From CAVPOO01 sp963707015 (GTDB lineage: Bacteria > Pseudomonadota > Gammaproteobacteria > Thiohalobacterales > Thiohalobacteraceae): a stretch of 64,000 bases of DNA. Below are positions 17,196-27,373 of this stretch, in pieces. The translations under genes were made by a program, and so were the position numbers. Position 1 is the first letter of the stretch. Each line of letters begins with the position of its first letter. The notes beneath the pieces were generated by a model. It saw only the letters and a program-made list of their open reading frames with translations, was not told the DNA's origin and made no database searches. The stretch covers positions 1 to 64,000 of the forward strand of contig CAVPOO010000024.1 in NCBI GenBank assembly GCA_963707015.1. The letters are read 5' to 3'.

Positions 17196-18389
17196 GTGAA
17201 GATAGCAGCATTCAATGTTGAGAATCTCTTTGACCGAGCGAAAGCGTTCAACGAAGAAAACGACGGCGAGGCCCAGCGTGTTATTGATGCGGTTGCGGAA
17301 CTCAACGGTCTATTCGAAAAGGAAGTTTATCGTGACGCGGACAAGGAACGGATGCTTAGGCTGGTCGATGAACTTGAGCTTAACCGGTTTAATGAAGGGC
17401 CACTTGCATTAATCCGCAAGATAAGAGGAGCGATTTTTCAGCGCCCCAGAACCGGTGGTATTGAGGTTATCGCCGCAGGCAGAGCTTCATGGGTCGGGTG
17501 GGCAGAATTAAAGACCGCTCATGTCAATGAGACAGCAGTAATGAACACGGGCCGCGTAATCAGAGATGTAGATGCCGATATTCTGGCTGTGGTGGAAGCT
17601 GAAAACCGCGTTGTTCTCCGGCAGTTTTCTGATTTCGTGCTTGACAAAGTAGGGGGTGAAGTGAATGAAGCTATGCGGCCATATAAAGAAATCATGTTGA
17701 TCGACGGTAATGATGACCGTGGCATTGACGTGGGGCTGATGACAAAAGAGGGGTATAGAATTGGCATGATGCGAAGCCATGTGCACGATCTGCCTGATGA
17801 TATTGACGACGAGGACGTCCCCGAAAATCTGCCTGCTGATCAACCCGTGTTTAGTCGGGACTGCCCGGAGTACGCTGTCACCACACCTGAGGGAGAAGTG
17901 ATTTGGGTGTTGCCCAACCACTTCAAGAGTAAATTTGGCGGCAACGATCAGCGTTCCATCGATAAGCGAAAGGCCCAGGCAATATTGACATGGAAAATAT
18001 ACGGACGTTTACGAACGGACGGTCACGACAAGATCATAGTACTGGGTGACTTGAATGATACTCCGGACAGCGAACCGCTCCAGCCGTTGCTGACTAACTC
18101 TGACTTGCGAGACGTATCTGAACACAACCTGTTCGATACTGGCGAGTTTAAAGGGCGAGAAGGTACCGGCGAGCGTGGAATCGGAACGTTCGGGTTGGGG
18201 AATGACGGAGACAAGATTGACTATCTGTTGTTGTCGCCGGCGCTATTTGATCGAATCACCGCGGCAGGATTATTTAGAAAGGGAGCCTGGCCGGGATCAA
18301 GGCCACCAAGATGGACCGTATATCCTGAGTTGACAGAGAAAGTGCACGTGGCGAGTGACCATCACGTAATTTGGGTGGAAATCGAGTAG
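17196..18389 (+). CDS. Endonuclease/exonuclease/phosphatase family protein
   Basis: A 397-residue EEP-domain hydrolase. Family motifs are NVENLFD at residues 8-14, EAENR in the second strand, a catalytic-His region PNHFKSKFGG, LGDLNDTPDS (the GDxN motif) and the closing ASDHHVIWVEI with the general-base SDH. Such metal-dependent enzymes cleave phosphodiesters in nucleic acids or lipids; the substrate here cannot be told. A strong AAAGGAGG precedes the GTG start by 8 bases. An insertion around residues 20-95 is longer than in most family members. No signal peptide, so cytoplasmic. Single-gene unit between repeat remnants and a 469-bp gap. Confidence 0.85.
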   Translation: MKIAAFNVENLFDRAKAFNEENDGEAQRVIDAVAELNGLFEKEVYRDADKERMLRLVDELELNRFNEGPLALIRKIRGAIFQRPRTGGIEVIAAGRASWVGWAELKTAHVNETAVMNTGRVIRDVDADILAVVEAENRVVLRQFSDFVLDKVGGEVNEAMRPYKEIMLIDGNDDRGIDVGLMTKEGYRIGMMRSHVHDLPDDIDDEDVPENLPADQPVFSRDCPEYAVTTPEGEVIWVLPNHFKSKFGGNDQRSIDKRKAQAILTWKIYGRLRTDGHDKIIVLGDLNDTPDSEPLQPLLTNSDLRDVSEHNLFDTGEFKGREGTGERGIGTFGLGNDGDKIDYLLLSPALFDRITAAGLFRKGAWPGSRPPRWTVYPELTEKVHVASDHHVIWVEIE

Positions 18390-18858
18390 CAACACGGCAG
18401 CACGTTTGATGAAATGACTCAAGGCTGACAGAGACCAAGTACGCTGAATGTCTCATTTGGGTGTTCGCCGTGGCTGGCCCGAAGGCCTACAGCCCGTGGA
18501 TAGGCCCCAGTATAGCCTCCCGTGTCAATACCAGATCATCTGGCAAGCATCGTTCGTAACTGCACCTGTCAGCACGACCAATCACGACCACCACAGGATA
18601 ATTTGGCTGCAAATCAATTGCACAGTACAGCGCAAGCGTACCGTAGCGGCTAACGTGTTGCGTTCCAACCAATTGCCTGAACTGTGAGCCCTGGCGCAGA
18701 TAACCGAAATGTCGACATGTAGCGTTGCTGATTCCATCTCACCTGCCAAATAGACCAGAAAAGACGGATCAGGAAGTGTTCCTGATCAACCGCTCTTTGG
18801 GGCGAGGGGATTTGTTTTTGAGCTTTGACAATAGCTATCAGAAGGGGGGAATTCGGTA
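18390..18858. other. Intergenic, nothing recognised
   Basis: 469 bp without a convincing gene on either strand. The last 20 bases hold the AGGGGGG ribosome-binding site of the next gene. Confidence 0.5.
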
Positions 18859-20465
18859 ATGAAAATGCCTGTGTATGGATTTCCAGGAATCGTCTGCTTG
18901 TCGCTGTTTTTCACAAGTGTCTACGCAGAACTCGTCGATACCACCCAGGCCAATGCGGGTGGTGCAGTGAACGCACCAGGCGGTCTAGTCGGCAAATCAC
19001 TTGAGGACAAATCGGTGTCGGTCATGGCGACGAGACGACTTACGATTCGGCCATGTACCTGATCAAGCGCGACCCCGCCCGCTCAATACGTCGTGGGCGA
19101 CAGTTGTTTCAGCGCAAGTTCACCGCAGACCAGGGTCTGGGACCGCGCGTGAATTTCAGTTCCACGGGTGATATTACCCAGAACCGTGCACTCGGCGCCG
19201 GTTTTGCGGACAGTTGCGCGCTTTGCCATGGCCGGCCACGCGGCGCGGCAGGGTTCGGTGGCGACGTGGCCACACGTCCCGACAGTCGCGATGCACCGCA
19301 TTTATTCGGGCTGGGTCTGATAGAACAGCTTGCCGAAGAGATGACGAATGAGTTGCGGGAGATAAGACAAGCGGCGATTGACGACGCGGCGAACAGCCGC
19401 CGTCGCAGGGCCACCCGCCGGTTGATTTCGAAAGGCGTAGACTTTGGACAGATAACGGTGTCACGCGATGGCACGGTTGATACATCCAGGGTGGACGGTG
19501 TCGATGAAGACCTTCGTGTCCGGCCGTTCTTCCATCAGGGCGGTACAGCCTCTATTCGCGAGTTCATTGTCGGCGCATTCAAGGATGAGATGGGCATGCA
19601 GGCGTACGATGAGATTCTGTGTTCGGTCACCGATCCGGTTAACCCGGTCAGCGCAACGAGCCCGGCCGGTTTCGTATACGATCCGGCGCTTGATACCTTC
19701 GAACGTCCGCCGGTGTGTGATGCCTCGGAGGATGCGGACGGCGATGGTGTTACCAATGAGATCGACATGGCGGTGGTTGATCATATGGAATTCTACCTGC
19801 TGAACTATTTCAAGCCGGCAACCTATCTCAGCACAGCGACGACGCAGCGGGGCGAAAGACTCATGCGGACCACTGGCTGTACCGCTTGCCACGTGCCTGA
19901 CCTGGTCATCGACAGTGACCGTCGGGTCGCGGACGTGGAGACGGTATACGATCCCCAAAACGGCATTTTTAACGACCTGTTTGCAACAGCCTCGACACGG
20001 TTTGTCGTTTTTGAGGATGGTGATACGTACCCGCAACTGCTTCCCGAAGGAAATCAGTTCGTGGTGAGGAATATCTATACCGACCTCAAGCGGCATGACC
20101 TTGGCCCGGCGTTTCACGAGCGTGAATATGATGAAAGTCTTGTCACGGAGTTTGTCACCGAGCCACTCTGGGGCGTCGGTTCCACTTCACCGTACGGCCA
20201 TGACGGACGCAGTATCAACCTGGATCAGGTGATCCGGCGTCACGGTGGTGAGGCGGAGCGCGCGCAGCGTGCATACCTAAGGCTCAGGTCGAGTGACCAG
20301 TATGCGATACAGGCCTTCCTGCAGACCCTGGTGTTGTTCCCGCCGGATGATACGGCGTCCAACCTGAATCCAGGCAATCCGGCTACGCTGGATCCACAAA
20401 CCCCGAGTGAGCACGGGAGTATTCTGTTGCCAGCCTTGTTCCAGATCGATTTGGGCGCAGAATGA
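18859..20465 (+). pseudogene. Di-haem oxidoreductase (DHOR-like cytochrome), one frameshift
   Basis: An exported c-type cytochrome of about 535 residues once one base is restored near 19022. The signal peptide is at residues 1-22 (MKMPVYGFPGIVCLSLFFTSVYA). Two haem sites follow: CALCHG and, after a long insert, CTACHVPD. Further DHOR-family segments are KRHDLGPAFHE and the near-terminal WGVGSTSPYGHDG and HGGEA. A calcium-binding-like DADGDGVTNEID is also present. The 5' frame ends in VSVMATRR; the next frame reads GHGDETTYDSAMYLIKRD. A paralogue at 32985-34505 is intact. Periplasmic oxidoreductase or peroxidase is likely; the substrate is unknown. The frameshift may be real or a sequencing error. 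Confidence 0.8.
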
Positions 20466-20589
20466 TAGATAGTTGAACAGGAGGGGTGGGGCTCGCGAGC
20501 CCCACCTCATTCATTCAAGTGAGTGCTGTAAAGGCTGAGAGGGAAAAGTCGTGTTTTGGGGAAAGTCGATCCCGCTTTCCTAGGCTGGT

Positions 20590-22353
20590 CTAGCGATACG
20601 ACATCAGTTGTTCGTCACCGGCATTATCCGTGTGTGCGATGCTGAAGCTACAATCGCGCAAGTCGGCGTTCAACGTCGCTGTGCACGCCTGACGTTTCCA
20701 GGTTAAGTGCAGGCGGTGCTCATCGGTACCATGGATCGTCAACTCGCCGTCGAAAGCAGGTGAGGTATTCCGCAGCCTCATGAGCTCAAGCTGGTCTCGC
20801 ACAACAATGCGTGTGAGCCCTTGCTCAATATCACTGTTTGCGAGCGTTGTGCGATTTATTTCCTTATGTCCCCCCGTGCCGCCTTGGTCGGCCGCTGCGT
20901 AATCATTCTTGCCGGCAAACACATCCAGATACCACACCTGCGGGATACCCGGCATAAACATCTGGATTGCCCGGGCAAGACGCAACTTTCGCTCGTCTTC
21001 GCCCAGTGCGCTGAAGAACGTCGCATTGACCTGATAATACGCTATCTTCTTGCCATCCGGGCCATACAGGTTTTTTACTCGTCCACCCCGATCTATTATT
21101 CGTTCGCTCACTGCGTCGATCTCTTCATCGCTTAATAGTCCCGCTCTTGCGACGCCAGCAATATCTTTCCCTTTCAAGTCAAGGACAGGGATGCCATCAT
21201 GACACCCGAGCATGTTAATCGTTTTGATGTTTTTTTCGATTAGCTCGCGAATCCAGCGCAAAAGAGGCCCGTTTGTCCCGCGATCCAGCGCATCAATAAC
21301 CAAGCCGGGGAAGAAAAAGTCATAGATGGGAAATCCTCTGGTTGCCACTTGCTCATGGAGCCCACAGCCATACTCGGCATGTATTTCAGGCAGCAGAATC
21401 AAGTCATACTTATCCGCTATCCGTTTCAGTCTCCCCAGATACTCCCAGGTGCCGGGTTCATTGAAGAAATTGCTCTCACCCGGTTCCTTGTGTAAATAAG
21501 CGAATGCATCGAGCCTGACGAGCTTCCCACCGTGTTCGGCCAGCTTGTTTAAGGTCTCATCGTAAAACTCCCATACCTCTTCCGATTGAGCATTCAAATC
21601 CATTTGCCCCAGATATTTACGGTTCTGCTCAACAACCGAAACAATATCATCCTTGTGATGGGCGAAGTCGCCTAAATCAATTTCGCTGACATCCCGCTTC
21701 GCACTCAAGACATCATTCACCATCGCGGCAATGCGCTCCGCGTGCTCGTAGGTGAGTTCTTCGATCTCTAATGACTGTAGCAGATCGTGGGCGGTGATCT
21801 TGTGATAGACAACTTCCTGATAAAATGTATTCCAGTAAGGCCTCTCGGATCCATCCGGGAAGCGTACTTTCAATATGGGAAGGCCGGGCTTTCTCGTGAA
21901 GAGCGTCTTGAGATGTTCTGTATTCGGCAGCACGTGACCCTCAGGCCCCATCTCTCCGTGCGATCGCCAGAATTCATTCCAATCGATAAAGAAAGTCTTG
22001 TATTTTGATTCGTCACCTTTCTTCAACAGATCCTGAAACTGGGGAGAGCCTGCGGAGAGGTGGTTCAAAACGAGATCAAATTTGAACATGACATTGAGCT
22101 CATGGAGTTTCTGCAAATCTTCCCGGGAAACAAGCTCATCATTGAGGTTGTAATCTATGATAGAAAAGCCGCGATCCAGATCACTGTTGAATATGGTAGG
22201 CAGGATGTAAAACAAAGAAAAAACATCTTTGAATTCCGGCCGCCTGAGCATACGAGCGATATCCGCCAGGTTTCGGCCAATGCTGTCAGGGTAAGCGTTG
22301 AACATCACGCCTTTCGGCAGTCCGTTTTGCATCGGTACGACTTCGGTATTCAT
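20590..22353 (-). CDS. GH13_18 sugar phosphorylase (sucrose-phosphorylase-like)
   Basis: A 587-residue alpha-amylase-family enzyme. Region I is DLVLNH (93-98). The nucleophile is D282 in VRLDAFAY, the acid/base E323 in LLPEIHA, and the stabilising Asp D386 in LGCHDGIPVLD. The closing part VWYLDVFAGKND resembles the sucrose phosphorylase subfamily GH13_18. These enzymes split sucrose, sucrose-6F-phosphate or glucosylglycerate with phosphate to give glucose-1-phosphate. The exact substrate cannot be read from the sequence. No signal peptide. It is convergent with the DHOR-like gene, with no partner gene for sucrose or glycerate metabolism nearby. Confidence 0.85.
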   Translation of the reverse strand: MNTEVVPMQNGLPKGVMFNAYPDSIGRNLADIARMLRRPEFKDVFSLFYILPTIFNSDLDRGFSIIDYNLNDELVSREDLQKLHELNVMFKFDLVLNHLSAGSPQFQDLLKKGDESKYKTFFIDWNEFWRSHGEMGPEGHVLPNTEHLKTLFTRKPGLPILKVRFPDGSERPYWNTFYQEVVYHKITAHDLLQSLEIEELTYEHAERIAAMVNDVLSAKRDVSEIDLGDFAHHKDDIVSVVEQNRKYLGQMDLNAQSEEVWEFYDETLNKLAEHGGKLVRLDAFAYLHKEPGESNFFNEPGTWEYLGRLKRIADKYDLILLPEIHAEYGCGLHEQVATRGFPIYDFFFPGLVIDALDRGTNGPLLRWIRELIEKNIKTINMLGCHDGIPVLDLKGKDIAGVARAGLLSDEEIDAVSERIIDRGGRVKNLYGPDGKKIAYYQVNATFFSALGEDERKLRLARAIQMFMPGIPQVWYLDVFAGKNDYAAADQGGTGGHKEINRTTLANSDIEQGLTRIVVRDQLELMRLRNTSPAFDGELTIHGTDEHRLHLTWKRQACTATLNADLRDCSFSIAHTDNAGDEQLMSYR

Positions 22354-22894
22354 GGCGCCCGCTCTCTTACTTGTACGGCCTGTTCGCGGCGACAGACGTG
22401 ACTAACTGGTCGGCAGCCGGCTGCCAGCCAGCGGCTGAATATTCTAGTGGGAAAACAGGTGGATTAAAATATACTCTCGGTTCACCGTTTTCGGATGCGC
22501 ACGCAGCGTTGCTGGAAGGGCCTTCAGCCAGGGCCGGGATAGGCGTCGTTACGAAACACGCGGTGTTCTGGCTCCTCAGCACTATCTCAGTCTCTTTAAC
22601 AAAATATGATCCTCCAATGCCGCCCTGTGAGAAATCCGGGCTAGAAACACTGTGCCGGTGCCGGTGGGGCAGTGCGGGTACCTGGCCCCTCAGCGGAAGA
22701 GACGCGGCGGGCCGTCGAGGAATTACCAGAGTCATGGGAATAGGCAGCCTGCACTCCGGCACGCCGGGCCAGCGTCTGCTATCCTTTTCCTGTCTGGAAC
22801 AAAGCGACAAAGGCACATCAGAAAGTCCGGTGGCCTTTTTACCCATGCAGGAAAAGTGTCCCGGTTTTCAGGCCTGGGAACAGGAGGGCGCACC
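22354..22894. other. Intergenic, nothing recognised
   Basis: 541 bp between the divergent phosphorylase and Mth938-like genes. Open frames exist on both strands but have low-complexity, shadow-like composition. The region probably holds both promoters; no clear boxes were identified. Confidence 0.45.
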
Positions 22895-23248
22895 ATGAAG
22901 ATGAGGCTCGTTACCTTCGGAGAAATCGATATTGAGGGCCAGCATTATGATCATGACGTTGTTATCGAAAAAGGCGCGGTAAGAAAGCGGAAGAAAAAAG
23001 TGTCGAAGGTTTACCGCAGCCAGTTCGGTCACACGCCTTTATCGGTAGAGGAAGAGATTCCCTGGCACGGCAAGCAGCTTTTCATCGGCACCGGCGCGTA
23101 TGGAAGTCTGCCCGTTATGCCCGACGTGTACGAAGAGGCGCAGAGAAAAGGGGTGCAGGTTATTGCGAAGCCAACCGTGGAGGTGTGCGAATTACTCAGG
23201 AAATACCAGCCCAGCGATGTCAACGCGATTCTGCACGTCACCTGTTGA
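22895..23248 (+). CDS. Mth938-like domain protein
   Basis: A 117-residue protein of the Mth938/NDUFAF3-like fold. Recognisable family segments are FGEIDIEGQHYDHDVVIEKG, RKRKKKVSK, LFIGTGAYGSLPVMPDVYEEA and a C-terminal TVEVCELLRKYQPSDVNAILH. The fold is widespread and its biochemical role in bacteria is not settled. CAGGAGGG lies 7 bases before ATG 22895. The gene stands alone. Confidence 0.8.
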   Translation: MKMRLVTFGEIDIEGQHYDHDVVIEKGAVRKRKKKVSKVYRSQFGHTPLSVEEEIPWHGKQLFIGTGAYGSLPVMPDVYEEAQRKGVQVIAKPTVEVCELLRKYQPSDVNAILHVTC

Positions 23249-23485
23249 GGCGGCGTGGGGTCGCGAAGCATCGGCTAACAGGTTGGTTCTGAAGCGGCAG
23301 AGTGCCTCACACAACGTCGGCCGCCGAAGGCTGCGCGTTGCTTATGGCAAGAAACGGCCCTGACCAGCCAGTCGCCGAATTTCAACGAACGACCGGTTGA
23401 TAACCAGGGCAGTACGTCCGCCGCTTCGATGGATCATGGATGCTCACCGCCACCTCCGCCGAACCCGCAGCGGGCGCTGTGAACA

Positions 23486-24727
23486 TCACCAGCGAATCCG
23501 AACCTCCTGAATGGCCTGCGGCGTGGCACGCTGGACGTCGAACGAGATTGCCCGGTATTTGATCTCCGTGCCCACTGGAGGGACGTCCCGTGCCTTGGCA
23601 AGCAGGAAGCCCGCGAGCGTGGCGTACTTGCCCGAGGGCAGGTCGATTCCCAGCTCTTCGGACAGGGCGCCGAGGTCAACACGGGCACTCACCACATAGT
23701 CCTGCTCACCGAGCTTGCGTATCCACTGGGTGGGGGTCTCGTGGATATCGTACTCATCCTGCATATCCTCCACGACCTCTTCTATGATGTCTTCGATGGT
23801 CACGATACCCTCGGCCCCGCCAAACTCATCCACGATCACGGACATGGCCTGGCCATCCCGGCGCATATCCAGAAACAGGTCCTGGACGCTTCGCGAGCCG
23901 GGTGCGTAGTCGACCGGTTTCACGAAAGAGTCGATCGGCTCGCTCGGATCGACTCCGAGCAGGTCCAGGGAGTCCAGTACGCCTATCACCTTGTCAACAC
24001 GCTCGGCATAGACCGGCAGGCGTTTGTGCGCCTTCTCGGCAGCTATCCGCATCGCCGCTCCGCAGATCGCCCCCTGTTCTACCCCGACCGCGTCGATGAG
24101 CGGCGTCATGATCTGGCCAGCCGTGGTCTCTTCGAAATTGAACAGACGACGGATCATGGTCTTCTCGAGCGGTTTGATGTCTCCCTCTACAACATTCATC
24201 CGCATCATCGTCATGATCTCTTCGCGCAGCGTGAAAGGGTTCTTCCGCTCCGGCTTGTCGCCCAACGCTCTGGACAACCACCGCGCGAGGAAGCTGAACA
24301 CGATCAGGATGGGGTAGAAGAGATAAGAGCAGAACTTCAGCAGGGAAATGACCCTCGGGGTGATCACGTCGGCCCGCTGCTGGAACACGCTCTTCGGCAC
24401 GATCTCGCCGAACACCCAGATGAGTGGCGCCACGAGCACAATAGCCAGCCAGCTGTAATCGGCACCGAACAGCTGGATCATCAGCGCTGTGGCCACGGTG
24501 GTATTAGTAACCACCGCTATGTTGGTTCCCACCAGGGTTGTGGAGAGCAGCCACTCGGGCTTACTGAGCATGGCGAGCGCGAGTTTTGCACCGCGCGAGC
24601 CCTTTGCCGAATCCATGCGCAGCTTCATGCGGTCCGCGCTCACCACCCCGATCTCGGATCCGGAGAAGAAGCCTTCCGCTATCAGGCAGATGACCATGAG
24701 AAGCAAGCTGATGAGGATATCTCCCAT
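23486..24727 (-). CDS. CNNM/HlyC-CorC family membrane protein (DUF21-CBS)
   Basis: A 413-residue protein. It has an N-terminal DUF21 (CNNM) transmembrane domain of about four helices (residues 1-170, starting MGDILISLLLMVICLIAEGFFSGSEIG). Two CBS domains follow (about 200-320, including AGQIMTPLIDAVGV and SVIVDEFGGAEGIVTIEDIIEE), then a CorC/HlyC C-terminal domain. Relatives act in Mg2+ or Co2+ transport or resistance and are sometimes misnamed haemolysins. It lies 3 bp after a paralogue on the same strand, so the two are co-transcribed and may form a heteromer. Confidence 0.88.
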   Translation of the reverse strand: MGDILISLLLMVICLIAEGFFSGSEIGVVSADRMKLRMDSAKGSRGAKLALAMLSKPEWLLSTTLVGTNIAVVTNTTVATALMIQLFGADYSWLAIVLVAPLIWVFGEIVPKSVFQQRADVITPRVISLLKFCSYLFYPILIVFSFLARWLSRALGDKPERKNPFTLREEIMTMMRMNVVEGDIKPLEKTMIRRLFNFEETTAGQIMTPLIDAVGVEQGAICGAAMRIAAEKAHKRLPVYAERVDKVIGVLDSLDLLGVDPSEPIDSFVKPVDYAPGSRSVQDLFLDMRRDGQAMSVIVDEFGGAEGIVTIEDIIEEVVEDMQDEYDIHETPTQWIRKLGEQDYVVSARVDLGALSEELGIDLPSGKYATLAGFLLAKARDVPPVGTEIKYRAISFDVQRATPQAIQEVRIRW

Positions 24728-24730
24728 GGC

Positions 24731-26122
24731 CTAGTCCCGCGTCTCGTCGCGATCGCGGGTCTCTTCGCGGGGCGATTGGAGCCCATCCGTGGCCTCATCA
24801 GCCGCCCTTGGCGAGCTGCCCTGGGACTCCGGAGTGGAAACCGGCGTGTCCGGCTGCTCGGCGCCGGATAACTTAACCACCGTAACCTCTCGGATGCGGT
24901 TGTGGCGCACCTTGACGACCGTGAACTCCAGCGTCCCGAAAACTATCTTGGTGCCCTCCGGCGGCAGCTCGCCGTATTCGTGCAGAAGCAGACCGCCGAC
25001 GGTCTCCGCCTTGGTTTCGTCCAGGTCGCCGCCGAGTTCCCGGTTGAACTGCTCGATGGGCATACTGCCCTCCAGTCGGCTGCTGCCGTCGGCGAACGCC
25101 TTGAACTCGGGTTCTTGCATCATCTCGTCGGACGCACTCCGGATGTCGCCGAAGATACATTCCAGCAGGTCCTCCATGCTGACCAGCCCCGTGACCCCAC
25201 CGTACTCGTCCACGGTCAGGGCAAGCGACTGCTTGCGCTTGCGAAAGGCGTGGAACAACTCGACGGCCGGCTTGGACTCCGGCACGAAATAGGGCTCTCG
25301 CAGCAGCTTTGGCGTCAGCTTCTCACCCAGTTGGGCAGGGTCCAGGCCCAACAGATCCCTCGCATAGAGTATGCCCACGATAGTGTCCCTATGCCCGTCG
25401 TAGACAGGGATCTTGGTACGACGGGTACGGCGAACCTCGGCGATCATATCGGGCAGGGACATCGCCGATGAAAGGAAGAACACGTTGGAGCGGGGCGTCA
25501 TCACATCCTCGAGGGTCTTGTTCCCGAAGTCGAAGATCTGGTCGATGTAGCGCGCCTCGCTCTTGTCGAGAACGCCGTCGCCAACCGCCTCGTGGGCCAG
25601 AGTGCGCACCATGTCCTCGGTGACGATGCTGGCACGGGATCGTTCCTTACCCACTATGAGGGTCGTGAGCCGGTCCGCCACCAGACGCACCACCACACGC
25701 AGCGGCTTGATGAGGCGTGCAACGAACTCGATGGCTAGGCACTGGTGGGTGGCAAAGGCTACGTTGTTCCGTATCGCCAGTGTCTTCGGGGTGATCTCGC
25801 CCACGAGGAGCAGGATCGGCACCATGATGAAGAGATTCAGGAATTTGTTCTCGGCGCCCAGCAACTCGATCACGACAGCCGCCGAGATGACGGATGCGGC
25901 AACGTTGACGAACTCATTACCGATGAGGATGGTGATAATCAGTCGCCGGGGCTCGCTCAACATGCGCTCGATGAGATCGATGCGCGGATTGTCGTCCCGG
26001 CGCATCTGTTCGAGCTGGACCTTATTGAGGGAAAACAGGCTCGTCTCAGAGCTGGAGAAAAAACCGGAGAAGCCCATCAGGACCAGAAACAGGATCAGTT
26101 CCAGCCACAGCATCATATCCAC
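24731..26122 (-). CDS. CNNM/HlyC-CorC family membrane protein, paralogue
   Basis: A 463-residue paralogue of the next gene downstream. DUF21 helices occupy residues 1-150 (LILFLVLMGFSGFFSSSETSLFSLNKVQLEQ). CBS domains follow with LEDVMTPRSNVFFL and SLALTVDEYGGVTGLVSMEDLLE, then the HlyC/CorC domain. A charged, repetitive tail (about residues 425-463, rich in E, D and R, ending RDRDETRD) is not typical of the family. It is the upstream gene of the pair and has no gene before it for about 300 bp, so the promoter should lie just right of 26122. Confidence 0.88.
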   Translation of the reverse strand: MDMMLWLELILFLVLMGFSGFFSSSETSLFSLNKVQLEQMRRDDNPRIDLIERMLSEPRRLIITILIGNEFVNVAASVISAAVVIELLGAENKFLNLFIMVPILLLVGEITPKTLAIRNNVAFATHQCLAIEFVARLIKPLRVVVRLVADRLTTLIVGKERSRASIVTEDMVRTLAHEAVGDGVLDKSEARYIDQIFDFGNKTLEDVMTPRSNVFFLSSAMSLPDMIAEVRRTRRTKIPVYDGHRDTIVGILYARDLLGLDPAQLGEKLTPKLLREPYFVPESKPAVELFHAFRKRKQSLALTVDEYGGVTGLVSMEDLLECIFGDIRSASDEMMQEPEFKAFADGSSRLEGSMPIEQFNRELGGDLDETKAETVGGLLLHEYGELPPEGTKIVFGTLEFTVVKVRHNRIREVTVVKLSGAEQPDTPVSTPESQGSSPRAADEATDGLQSPREETRDRDETRD

Positions 26123-26422
26123 GTGCTCAACTCCCCCCTTGCGATGTCACTTACGGTTGCCTGTGAATTTCCCGACCAATGCCCACGAGATGGCCGGCGC
26201 ACGCGAGCTCTGCCTCGTCTGACCTGCGGTAATGAGCGTCAGGTGGTGCCGACATCATACAATCGCGTGCGCCTAGCGAGTATAGCCCACCCGTTTCGGT
26301 CGTTGTGGTGAGATTTCTGGTGTGGCATGTTTCAATGCCTGTGACCGATAACGGCGGCATGGCCTGACCTCACCGGGCCAGTCTGTCACGGCATAACCCA
26401 TCAGCCAGCGGAGATCCCAGCG

Positions 26423-26859
26423 ATGAAGGCGATTCAGATGACCGAGAGTGGCGGGCCCGAAGTTCTGCAGCTTGTCGATCTGCCCGAACCGGCGCCGGGC
26501 GCGGTGTCGATGTCGCGCGCGACATTATGGGTGGCCAGGTGTTCGTGGACACCTTCAGAACCATGGCGCACTTCGGTAATCTGGTCACGCTCCTCGATCC
26601 GGGCAGCACGGTGAACTGGAAAGAAGCGCGCAACAGGAACCTGCGTATCGGCTTTGAATTGATGCTGACGCCCATGCCGGTGGATCTGCCCGAGGCGCGC
26701 GCCCACCAGGGCGCGATACTGGACCGTTGTGCCGCGCTGTGCGATGCGGGCGCGTTGAACGTTGAAGTCAGCGGCGTTCTGCCGCTGGCACAGGCCGCTG
26801 AGGCCCACCGCCAGATCGAGACCGGTCACACGCGCGGTAAGCTGGTGCTGGTCCCCTGA
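26423..26859 (+). pseudogene. Zinc-type alcohol dehydrogenase/quinone oxidoreductase with internal deletion
   Basis: Base 26423 opens MKAIQMTESGGPEVLQLVDL, the standard N-terminus of the quinone oxidoreductase family. After about 28 residues the sequence jumps to the C-terminal part in another frame (VDVARDIMGGQVFVDTFRTM ... LPLAQAAEAHRQIETGHTRGKLVLV). Roughly 150 residues containing the nucleotide-binding Rossmann core are missing. The remaining pieces are well conserved, so the deletion is fairly recent. It cannot encode a working enzyme. Confidence 0.82.
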
Positions 26860-27373
26860 GGGTCACAGGTACTGCCTGTCGAACCGCGAAGGGCGCGAAG
26901 CATACAGGATCTTTTCAGGCGCAAGGGAGCCATCACCTGTCCTTGGCTCATTCGTGCTAGACCTCTGAACTTCCCAGAACGGCCAAAACTCGCAAGTCAA
27001 CCTTCACCAGAAAGTATCTTCTTATAACCTGAATCTCGTTTTGATTTGCAGATGAGTTTTGCGGCAGGCAGGCTTGTTTGCTGGTCGGTCGCTATCAGAT
27101 ACCCAACCACAGAACATTCAGCGCGAATGAATAAATCACAAACCCTCGTTTGCGGCATGTAACGTCCCAGGTACCCAGCGCGCTCTTTCTCGTTGTTGCG
27201 GTCTTAAGAGCGGAAGACCAGCCCCGGTTAGACTGTTTCGCTCGCTTGCCCGGCAGGCAAACGCCAGCCCTCGCGGATGGTGCGCAACACGTAAAAACCA
27301 CCTGCAACTATGGGGAAACGGAATTATTGGGGCCACCATGTTGTCCAACAGGGCACACAGGGAGTGCTCCAAA
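26860..27373. other. Intergenic, nothing recognised
   Basis: 514 bp upstream of the copper ATPase. I looked for a CueR-type spaced dyad and did not find a convincing one. Short open frames have no coding character. Confidence 0.45.

Noticed and set aside
22371..22898. 175-codon plus-strand frame in the gap before the Mth938 gene
   Set aside because: Residue order is not protein-like and the Mth938 gene has its own start and ribosome-binding site.
23741..24871. 376-codon frame opposite the CNNM genes
   Set aside because: His/Arg/Asp-rich shadow; the minus-strand genes have clear CBS domains.
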